DNA of 7,003 nucleotides from Sphingomonas bacterium (GTDB taxonomy: Bacteria; Pseudomonadota; Alphaproteobacteria; Sphingomonadales; Sphingomonadaceae), in assembly GCA_026785645.1 (NCBI GenBank), contig JAJAZM010000152.1, positions 1 to 7,003 of the forward strand, read 5' to 3'. The translations under genes and the position numbers were made by a program. Below are positions 1-5,336 of this stretch, piece by piece (position 1 is the first letter of the stretch; every line of letters begins with the position of its first letter). Under the pieces are notes generated by a model, which saw only the letters and a program-made list of their open reading frames with translations, did not search any database and was not told the DNA's origin.

Positions 1-1155
1 CGCCAAGGCGGTATTGTTGAGCGTGTGCGCGAACCGCACTTTGCCGTCGGCATCGCGATAGCGAAGGTTGGCCCGCCGCGCCTGCCAGTCGTGCAGCGTC
101 GAGCAGCTGTGAGTCTCGCGATACTTGCCAAGACTCGGCACCCAGCTTTCGATATCGTTCATCCGATATTTGCCCAGCCCCATGTCGCCGGTCGAGGTCT
201 CGATCACCTGGTATGGAATCTCCATCAGGTTCAGCAGCCGCTCGGCCTGCGCCAGCAATTTGGCGTGCCATGTCGCGCTGACCGCCTCGTCGGCCTCGCA
301 CATCACCCATTGCTCGACCTTGAGGAATTGGTGGACGCGCAGCAGCCCGCGCACATCCTTGCCCGCGCTCCCCGCCTCGCGCCGGAAGCAGGGCGAGAAG
401 CCGGCGTAGAGCATCGGCATTTTCGCTGCCTCGACGATCTCGCCCGAATGAAGGCTGGTCAGCGCGACCTCGGCGGTTCCGGCCAGCCATGCGTCGTCAT
501 TGGGTAGCGCATAGGTTTCGTCGACATGGCCGGGAAATTGCCCTTGGTTCAGAAACGCTTGCTCGCGCGCGATTGCCGGGACCGTGATCGGGGTGAACCC
601 GGCACCCGCAATCTGCTCCAATGCCCAGCCCATCAGCTTGGTCTCGAGCAATGCCAGCCGTCCCTTCAGGCAATAGGTGCGCGATCCCGACACCTGGACG
701 ATGCGGCTCAGTTCGGCCCAGTCATTCTTCTCTATCAGCGCGACATGGTCGAGCGGTTCGAAGTTGAATTGCGGCACTTCGCCCTCGGTGCGGATGACGA
801 CATTGCTGTCTTCATTGGGCCCGACCGGCGCGCCATCCCACGGGATCCCGGGCAGCTTGAGCATCAGCGTCTTGAGTGCGGCATCCTTCTCGCCAAGCTG
901 GACCTCGAGTTCGCTCGCCTTCGCGCCAGCCGCTTTGGCCTCGGCGCCAAGCGCGGCTTTTTCCTCGGGGGCCGAATCCTTGAACCGCGCACTGATCGCG
1001 TTGCGGCTGGCGCGAAGCGTGTCGATCTCGGTCTTTAACCCCCGCGCCTCGCCGTCGAGCGCGAGCAACGCGTCGAGGTCGAGACTGACACCCTTGACGG
1101 CGATCGCCTGGTCGACGGTGGCCCGGTTGGCCTTGATGAAATTGATGTCCAGCAT
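1..1155 (-). CDS. serS: Seryl-tRNA synthetase, C-terminus beyond window
   Basis: Class II aminoacyl-tRNA synthetase that charges tRNA(Ser), and tRNA(Sec) where present, with serine in the cytoplasm. The visible part is 385 codons; the family is usually about 420-430 residues, so roughly 40 C-terminal residues including most of motif 3 lie outside the window. The protein starts MLDINFIK, followed by the long Ala/Glu/Lys-rich helical hairpin (about residues 30-100) that contacts the tRNA. The catalytic core shows the TAE signature (LAGTAEVALTSLH, near residue 228) and motif 2 (FRREAGSAGKDVRG then LLRVHQFLKVE, near 257-281). A GTAEVAL segment, a HSCSTLHDWQARR stretch and the final NNTAL all match the family. 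The start at 1155 is chosen because AGGG lies 7 nt upstream; an in-frame ATG at 1161 overlaps that site. It diverges from the DUF808 gene across a 95-nt gap. Identification is firm. Confidence 0.97.
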   Translation of the reverse strand, partial: MLDINFIKANRATVDQAIAVKGVSLDLDALLALDGEARGLKTEIDTLRASRNAISARFKDSAPEEKAALGAEAKAAGAKASELEVQLGEKDAALKTLMLKLPGIPWDGAPVGPNEDSNVVIRTEGEVPQFNFEPLDHVALIEKNDWAELSRIVQVSGSRTYCLKGRLALLETKLMGWALEQIAGAGFTPITVPAIAREQAFLNQGQFPGHVDETYALPNDDAWLAGTAEVALTSLHSGEIVEAAKMPMLYAGFSPCFRREAGSAGKDVRGLLRVHQFLKVEQWVMCEADEAVSATWHAKLLAQAERLLNLMEIPYQVIETSTGDMGLGKYRMNDIESWVPSLGKYRETHSCSTLHDWQARRANLRYRDADGKVRFAHTLNNTALA

Positions 1156-1250
1156 GGGCATGCCCTGCGATAATCCCGCGCCCGGTGCAACTCCCTCGCC
1201 TTGCCCAGATCTATTCGCTAACGAAGCGCCTCAACTCTTGGGGAGCCCCT

Positions 1251-2204
1251 ATGCCATCCGGCCTGATCGCCTTGCTCGACGATGTCGCGATGATCGCCAA
1301 GCTGGCTTCGGCCAGCCTCGACGACATCGGTGCCGCAACCCTCAAGGCTGGCGCCAAATCCGCCGGCGTGGTGATCGACGATACGGCGGTCACCCCGCGA
1401 TACGTCTCCGGACTTCACCCCGACCGCGAACTTCCGATCATCTGGAAGATCATGCTCGGCAGCCTCAAGAACAAATTATTCTTCCTTCTGCCCGGCGCGA
1501 TCGGCCTGTCCTATTTCTTGCCGGTGCTGATCACCCCGCTGTTGATGATCGGCGGCGCCTATCTGGCATTCGAGGCGACCGAGAAGATCATTGAGGTGGT
1601 GACCGGCGACCATCATGACGACAAGGAACTCGCCGAGGTGGAGGATGCCACCGAGCTTGAAGCGCGACAGGTCAGCGGCGCGGTCCGCACCGACTTCATC
1701 CTGTCGGCCGAGATCATGGCGATTGCCCTCAACGAACTCGACTCATTGTCGATCGGCGAGCAGTCTGTCGCGCTCGCTCTGGTCGCGATCGCGGTGACCA
1801 TGGGCGTCTATGGCACGGTCGCGCTGATCGTGAAGCTCGACGATATCGGGCTGCACATGGCGGAACGACGCACCTCGAGCATTGCCAAGGGCTTCGGCCG
1901 GTTACTCGTCCGTTCGGTGCCCAGCTTGCTGAGTTCGCTGTCGACCATCGGCACCGCAGCGATGCTGTGGGTCGGCGGCGGGATCCTGCTTCACGGGGTG
2001 GAGGAATTGGGCGCCGAGACCTTCCCCCACTTCGTCCACGATCTGTCGGCCAAGATCGCCTCGGCGTTCGGCCCGCTGGCGCCGGTGATCGACTGGATTT
2101 CCAACGCCATCGGCGCGGCGATCGTCGGCGCGCTGGTCGGGGTCGTGCTGGTCGCGATCGTCCGCCAGTTCACCAAGCATCCCGAAGAATTGATCGTCGA
2201 CTGA
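1251..2204 (+). CDS. DUF808/YedI-like inner membrane protein
   Basis: A 317-residue integral membrane protein of the DUF808 family (E. coli YedI), whose function is unknown. Family hallmarks are visible: an N-terminal GLIALLDDVAMIAKLAS, the segment DRELPIIWKIMLGSLKNK (about 58-75), ITPLLMIGGAYLAFE (about 94-108), AVRTDFILSAEIMAIAL (about 144-160) and VGGGILLHGVEEL (about 241-253). Hydrophobic segments fall near 76-108, 171-195, 219-250 and 285-305. An acidic, His-containing cytoplasmic-type linker lies near 118-140. A longer in-frame start exists at 1185, but 1251 is preferred because GGGGAG sits 5 nt upstream and the family N-terminus begins at this point. The stop is 2 nt before the fluC start, so the two are very probably co-transcribed. 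I assign no specific transport activity. Confidence 0.92.
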   Translation: MPSGLIALLDDVAMIAKLASASLDDIGAATLKAGAKSAGVVIDDTAVTPRYVSGLHPDRELPIIWKIMLGSLKNKLFFLLPGAIGLSYFLPVLITPLLMIGGAYLAFEATEKIIEVVTGDHHDDKELAEVEDATELEARQVSGAVRTDFILSAEIMAIALNELDSLSIGEQSVALALVAIAVTMGVYGTVALIVKLDDIGLHMAERRTSSIAKGFGRLLVRSVPSLLSSLSTIGTAAMLWVGGGILLHGVEELGAETFPHFVHDLSAKIASAFGPLAPVIDWISNAIGAAIVGALVGVVLVAIVRQFTKHPEELIVD

Positions 2205-2206
2205 CC

Positions 2207-2542
2207 ATGGGCGCGGGGTTGCTCGTCTTCGTCGGTGGTGGGCTTGGTGCCTTGCTCCGCTACCTTGCCGGACTGCTCGCCCAGGGGCCGCTGACCACGC
2301 TGGCCATCAATGTTCTTGGCAGTTTTGCGATCGGCTTGCTGGTTGCGGTCCCGTCCGGTCCGCTGCGGCTGTTCCTGGCAGTCGGACTGCTCGGCGGATT
2401 CACGACCTTCTCCGCCTTCAGCCTCGACGCCGTGCAGCTGTGGCAACGCGGTGAGGCCGGGATGGCGCTGGCTTACGTCCTTGGCACGACCGCCTTGTCG
2501 CTGGCTGCAGTCGCCGCCGCCGCATGGCTGGTGCGGTCTTAA
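2207..2542 (+). CDS. crcB: FluC/CrcB fluoride channel
   Basis: Small membrane protein (111 residues, usual length 110-130) that exports fluoride from the cytoplasm as a dual-topology dimer. Signature positions are present: GGGLGALLRY (10-19), the conserved Asn35 in LAINVLGSF, and GLLGGFTTFSAFSLD (60-74), which contains the TM3 break, the Thr residues around the central Na+ site, and the Phe68/Phe71 pair that lines the pore in this family. Four hydrophobic segments can be drawn. The ATG lies 2 nt after the upstream stop and has no good ribosome binding site of its own, so translation is probably coupled to the DUF808 gene. I saw no fluoride riboswitch in the 95 nt upstream of the pair. The 3' end is 12 nt from the end of the convergent flavin reductase gene, with no clear terminator. 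Confidence 0.95.
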   Translation: MGAGLLVFVGGGLGALLRYLAGLLAQGPLTTLAINVLGSFAIGLLVAVPSGPLRLFLAVGLLGGFTTFSAFSLDAVQLWQRGEAGMALAYVLGTTALSLAAVAAAAWLVRS

Positions 2543-2554
2543 TCGACCAATGCT

Positions 2555-3076
2555 TTAGTCAAAATGCAGCCGCCGATAGCTGCCACGAAAGTATAGCAAC
2601 GGGTCGAGGCCGGCGTCGAACCGCGCCTTGAGCACATGGCCGATCAGCATGTGATGGTCGCCGGCGTCATGGATCGCGTGAACCTCGCACTCGAACACGC
2701 TGAGCGACTGGTCGAGCACCGGCGCGCCATATTCGCCCGGCGACCAGTCGTTGGGGCCGAACCGGTCCTCGTGCCGCGTGGCGAAGCGAATCGATGCCGG
2801 CTGCTGTTCGGTCTGGAGCACGTTGACCGCGAAATGGCTCGCCCCGACCATCGCCGCCGCGCTCGCCGCGGTCTTGCCGATGCACACCAGCAGCAAGGGC
2901 GGATCGAGGCTGACCGAGGTGAAACTGTTGGCGGTCAGCCCGACCGGCTCGCTATCGGGGCCGATGCAGGTCACCACCGTCACCCCGGTCGCGAAACAGC
3001 CCAAGGCGTCGCGCAATGTCCTGGGATCGGATCCGGTTCGATATTCGCGCGATGGTGGGGCAGGGGCGTCGGACAT
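2555..3076 (-). CDS. Flavin reductase-like FMN-binding protein
   Basis: A 173-residue protein of the flavin reductase-like domain family (split-barrel FMN fold). Members either reduce free FMN/FAD with NAD(P)H for two-component monooxygenases (HpaC type) or act as oxidoreductases themselves. Seen: FATGVTVVT (28-36), the family core GLTANSFTSVSLDPPLLLV (46-64), a SHFAVNVL segment (80-87), GDHHMLIGHV (139-148) and a C-terminal LLYFRGSYRRL (160-170). The His140-region and the SxxLDPP loop are the usual flavin-binding elements. The domain occupies nearly the whole protein. The start at 3076 has only a weak upstream purine stretch, so initiation may depend on readthrough from phhA, which ends 30 nt upstream on the same strand. 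No monooxygenase partner is visible in the window, so the substrate partner is unknown. Confidence 0.88.
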   Translation of the reverse strand: MSDAPAPPSREYRTGSDPRTLRDALGCFATGVTVVTCIGPDSEPVGLTANSFTSVSLDPPLLLVCIGKTAASAAAMVGASHFAVNVLQTEQQPASIRFATRHEDRFGPNDWSPGEYGAPVLDQSLSVFECEVHAIHDAGDHHMLIGHVLKARFDAGLDPLLYFRGSYRRLHFD

Positions 3077-3090
3077 GCCAACGCTATAGC

Positions 3091-3136
3091 GGCCCCGCCA
3101 GCGCCTTCAATCCGGCCCCGCTAGTTGCTTTAATCC
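3091..3136. repeat. Imperfect 23-bp tandem duplication at phhA 3' end
   Basis: Two directly adjacent 23-bp units, 3091-3113 and 3114-3136, match at 18 of 23 positions. Read on the minus strand, the upstream unit (3136-3114) ends phhA as GLKQLAGP. In its own frame the second unit would encode GLKALAGPL followed by TAG at 3088-3086. Because 23 is not a multiple of three, phhA enters the second unit out of that frame and stops at TGA 3109-3107 after one more residue (Asp). Two of the codon differences are synonymous (TTA/TTG and CTA/CTG), and one exchanges Gln for Ala. Confidence 0.8.
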
Positions 3137-3904
3137 GGATAGGTCGAGCGCCTCCAGCTCGGCCGCCACCGCCTCGAGCGAATCGGCGACGAAATACAGC
3201 GGCTGGAAGCGGTCGTTGCGATACGGGGTGTTGGCGGCGTCCCTGAGGGTGAAGCGCGGGCGCGGCACGTCGGCCTCCAGCGCGTGCATTGCTTCGCCAA
3301 AGCTCGACGCCAGCCCGGCGCCGAGGATCTTCACGTCGCCGCCCTCGCGCGCCAGCCCGAATTCGACGCTGTGCCAATACAGCCGCGCGATGGCATCGCC
3401 TTGCCCCGCCGCAATCGCCTCCACGCCCAGCCTGCCAAGCGCTTCCATCAGCCGCCCGATCGCCGGGCAGCCAAGCATCGGTACATGACCGAAAATGTCG
3501 TGGAAGCAGTCGGGCTCCTCGAGATAATCGAGGCTGTCGGCCGAGCGGATGAAATTGCCGATCGGGAATTTGCGCTCGCCAAGCATCGCGAAGAACGCCG
3601 CATCGGGCACGATCCCCGCGACCGACACCAATTCCCAACCGGACAATGGGGTCAGCCTGGCATTCAATGCTCCAAGCTCCGGGATCCCCGGCGAATCCAG
3701 CCCCAGCAACGGGATCCCCGCAAGGAACGGCGACACAATCCGCGCCCCCAGATACGGCACCTGCCGCGCGAACAGCCTATCCCACACCCGATGTTCGTCA
3801 GGCGTAAAATGCCCCCAATCCTGCGGCACGACATAGTCCTGCCAGCGGCTCGGCTGGCAAGAGGTCGGATGGTCAACCGCAGTGGCAAAGTCAGGCTGGA
3901 ACAT
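3107..3904 (-). CDS. phhA: Phenylalanine 4-monooxygenase (hydroxylase)
   Basis: Cytosolic non-haem iron, tetrahydropterin-dependent aromatic amino acid hydroxylase converting L-Phe and O2 to L-Tyr. The 265-residue length fits the single-domain bacterial form without a regulatory ACT domain. The iron ligands of the 2-His-1-carboxylate facial triad are visible: His135 and His140 in CFHDIFGHVPML, and Glu181 in YWHSVEFGL. Other family blocks are WQDYVVPQDWGHFTPDEH (21-38), RKFPIGNFIR (111-120) and YRNDRFQPLYFV near the C-terminus. The start at 3904 is preferred over 3910 because AAAGGA lies about 7 nt upstream of it and only 1 nt from the other ATG. The open frame runs back to 4000 only through the terminator hairpin, so that extension is not real. 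The C-terminus is altered by a 23-bp tandem duplication. Regulation by the leader is proposed separately. The pterin-recycling gene phhB lies about 2.4 kb away on the same strand. Confidence 0.97.
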   Translation of the reverse strand: MFQPDFATAVDHPTSCQPSRWQDYVVPQDWGHFTPDEHRVWDRLFARQVPYLGARIVSPFLAGIPLLGLDSPGIPELGALNARLTPLSGWELVSVAGIVPDAAFFAMLGERKFPIGNFIRSADSLDYLEEPDCFHDIFGHVPMLGCPAIGRLMEALGRLGVEAIAAGQGDAIARLYWHSVEFGLAREGGDVKILGAGLASSFGEAMHALEADVPRPRFTLRDAANTPYRNDRFQPLYFVADSLEAVAAELEALDLSGLKQLAGPD

Positions 3905-3924
3905 CGTCATTTCCTTTGGGCAAT

Positions 3925-3960
3925 AAAAAACCCCGCCGGAGCGAGGGGCTCGGGCGGGGC
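3925..3960 (-). terminator. Intrinsic terminator in the phhA leader (attenuator candidate)
   Basis: On the minus strand a CCCCGCC arm (3959-3953) pairs perfectly with GGCGGGG (3937-3931) and is followed at once by six T (3930-3925). The inner part can pair further as GAG/CTC (3951-3949 with 3941-3939). It reads only in the minus direction; on the plus strand the A-run precedes the stem. No minus-strand gene other than the 25-codon leader frame lies upstream, and the T-run ends 20 nt before the phhA start. There is no room for a promoter between terminator and gene, so phhA transcripts must read through it. Its conditional use is inferred. Confidence 0.85.
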
Positions 3961-3973
3961 GGCGGACGGGCCG

Positions 3974-3988
3974 GAGCGGGACGCGCTC
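3974..3988 (-). promoter_or_regulatory. Small hairpin at leader stop codon, possible attenuator switch arm
   Basis: On the minus strand GAGCG (3988-3984), overlapping the leader TGA stop, can pair with CGCTC (3978-3974) around a 5-nt loop. The same CGCTCCGG string recurs inside the terminator (3943-3936), so GAGCG could instead pair with the distal copy. A ribosome sitting at the leader stop would cover the GAGCG arm. The five-base pairings are short and have not been folded computationally. Confidence 0.35.
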
Positions 3989-4064
3989 AGCCGATCGCAA
4001 CCGCCTCGATATAATAGAGGGTCACCAACGCATCGTGGCGGCAGGGGCGGATCGTCATATTCAT
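3987..4064 (-). CDS. Putative phhA leader peptide with tandem Tyr codons
   Basis: A 25-codon frame starting ATG-AAT-ATG and ending TGA lies entirely between the phhA terminator and the divergent flavoprotein gene. Its second half reads TLYYIEAVAIG, with adjacent UAU-UAU codons at 4016-4011 (residues 17-18). It has no Phe or Trp codon. An AGGG at 4071-4068 is 3 nt from the first ATG and 9 nt from the second (4058), so the in-frame second ATG may be the true start. The stop codon is 27 nt before the terminator stem. Size, tandem regulatory codons and placement match leader peptides of amino acid attenuators. Tyr would report the product of PhhA. I recognise no homologue; it could be a chance frame, and two Tyr codons are fewer than in classic examples. 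Confidence 0.5.
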   Translation of the reverse strand: MNMTIRPCRHDALVTLYYIEAVAIG

Positions 4065-4085
4065 CGACCCTGCTTATCGCGTTCG

Positions 4086-4132
4086 CCGCCTGAACGCCAG
4101 ATGAGGCGCGCCAATGCTCGATGTTCAGGCGG
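4086..4132. repeat. Inverted repeat in the phhA / flavoprotein divergent region
   Basis: The 10-bp arm CCGCCTGAAC (4086-4095) is matched perfectly by its complement GTTCAGGCGG (4123-4132), separated by 27 bp. GTTCGC additionally flanks both arms as a direct repeat (4081-4086 and 4132-4137). The element lies upstream of both the leader frame and the divergent flavoprotein gene, where an operator would be expected. It could be a pair of regulator half-sites or simply a stem-loop. I could not place convincing -35/-10 boxes; GATAAG at 4078-4073 (minus) is the best -10-like hexamer for phhA. Confidence 0.5.
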
Positions 4133-4168
4133 TTCGCATTCATCCGCCCACCCGGCTAGAGCGCGGCC

Positions 4169-5335
4169 ATGCCCGCTCCCCGCCCTTACGACGCGATCAT
4201 CATTGGCGCCGGTGCTGCTGGCCTCTATTGCGCCGCCATCGCCGGGCAGCGCGGGCGCAACATCCTGCTGATCGACCATTTGCCCAGTCCCGGCGCGAAG
4301 ATCCTCATCTCGGGCGGAGGGCGGTGCAATTTCACCAACATCGGCGCCACGGCCGACAATTTCCTCTCCGCCAACCCGCATTTCGCCAAGTCCGCGCTGC
4401 GCCGCCACACCCCCGCCGATTTCATCGCGATGGTCGACCGGCACGCCATCGCCTGGCACGAAAAGACCCTCGGCCAACTCTTCTGCGACGGTTCGGCGAA
4501 ACAGATCGTCGCGATGCTGCTCGACGAATGCGCCACGGGAAGGGTCGACATGCAATTCGGCCAACCGGCCACGGTCGAACATCGCGACGGCATGTTCCAA
4601 GTGCATCATGCCAGCGCCCCGCGCCTCGTCCTCGCCACCGGCGGCTTGTCGATCCCCAAGCTCGGCGCGACCAGTTTCGCCTATGACATCGCCCGCCGTT
4701 TCGGCCTCAAGATCGTCGAGCCGCGCCCGGCGCTGGTGCCGCTGACCCTGTCGGGCGGGGAGGCGTTGTTCAGCAATCTTGCGGGGGTCTCGGCCGAGGT
4801 CGTCGCTCGCTCCGGCCAGGGCAGCTTTCGCGAAGCCGCCTTGTTCACCCACCGCGGCCTGTCGGGCCCGGCGATCCTCCAGATCTCGTCATACTGGCGC
4901 AATGGCGATCCGGTCGCGGTCGACTTCCTCCCCGACTCCGCCTCGGGCTGGCTCCGCGCTGCCAAGCGCGCCGAGCCCCGCAACACGCTCCGCCGCCTGC
5001 TCGCCCGCCAGCTTCCCGCCAGATTAGCTGACACTCTTGCCGACCAGGTCGATCTGGAAACCGAATTCGCCAACCTCCCCGATCGTGCGCTCGATGCCGC
5101 CGAAGCCCGCCTCGCCAATTGGGGCTTCACCCCCAACGGCAGCGAAGGCTTTGCCAAGGCCGAGGTCACCATCGGCGGGATCAGCACCGCCGAACTCTCC
5201 TCGCAGACGATGGAATCGAAGCGCCTCCCTGGGCTCTACGCAATCGGCGAGGCGGTCGATGTCACCGGCTGGCTCGGCGGCTATAATTTCCAATGGGCGT
5301 GGTCGAGCGGCCATGCCGCGGCGCAAGTCCTATAG
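4169..5335 (+). CDS. BaiN/HI0933-like FAD-dependent oxidoreductase
   Basis: A 388-residue NAD(P)/FAD-binding flavoprotein of the HI0933/YhiN family, to which BaiN (implicated in bile acid dehydroxylation) and RdsA-type annotations are applied. The physiological substrate of most members is not known. Seen: the N-terminal Rossmann ADP-binding loop IIGAGAAGLYCA (11-22), the family signature KILISGGGRCNFTN (44-57), LATGGLSIPKLGATSFAYD (155-173), the GLSGPAILQISSYW segment (230-243), KAEVTIGGI (330-338) and the C-terminal flavin-closing block GLYAIGEAVDVTGWLGGYNF (355-374). Length is normal for the family. The ATG at 4169 precedes the FAD loop directly, as expected; its ribosome binding site is weak. 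It diverges from the phhA leader and ends 1 nt before the stop of the convergent J-domain gene. No link to Phe/Tyr metabolism is shown beyond adjacency. Confidence 0.93.
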   Translation: MPAPRPYDAIIIGAGAAGLYCAAIAGQRGRNILLIDHLPSPGAKILISGGGRCNFTNIGATADNFLSANPHFAKSALRRHTPADFIAMVDRHAIAWHEKTLGQLFCDGSAKQIVAMLLDECATGRVDMQFGQPATVEHRDGMFQVHHASAPRLVLATGGLSIPKLGATSFAYDIARRFGLKIVEPRPALVPLTLSGGEALFSNLAGVSAEVVARSGQGSFREAALFTHRGLSGPAILQISSYWRNGDPVAVDFLPDSASGWLRAAKRAEPRNTLRRLLARQLPARLADTLADQVDLETEFANLPDRALDAAEARLANWGFTPNGSEGFAKAEVTIGGISTAELSSQTMESKRLPGLYAIGEAVDVTGWLGGYNFQWAWSSGHAAAQVL

Positions 5336-5336
5336 C

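Noticed and set aside
1156..1250. Possible fluoride riboswitch upstream of the DUF808-fluC pair
   Set aside because: I could not find the conserved crcB-motif elements or the pseudoknot arrangement in this 95-nt gap.
3905..4000. N-terminal extension of PhhA back to position 4000
   Set aside because: The extra codons translate the terminator stem and T-run; the ribosome binding site and family N-terminus point to 3904.
4081..4137. Alphaproteobacterial LexA box (GTTC-N7-GTTC)
   Set aside because: The GTTC/GAAC motifs have either inverted orientation at N7 or direct orientation at N5, not the direct N7 arrangement required.
3907..4143. A 78-codon minus-strand open frame upstream of phhA
   Set aside because: It has no ribosome binding site, runs through the inverted repeat and the terminator hairpin, and resembles no protein; the shorter 25-codon frame in a different phase fits the context better.
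4061..4852. A 263-codon open frame antisense to the flavoprotein gene
   Set aside because: It has Arg/Gly/Asp-rich composition typical of the reverse strand of a GC-rich gene, no recognisable domain, and the plus-strand gene is well supported.
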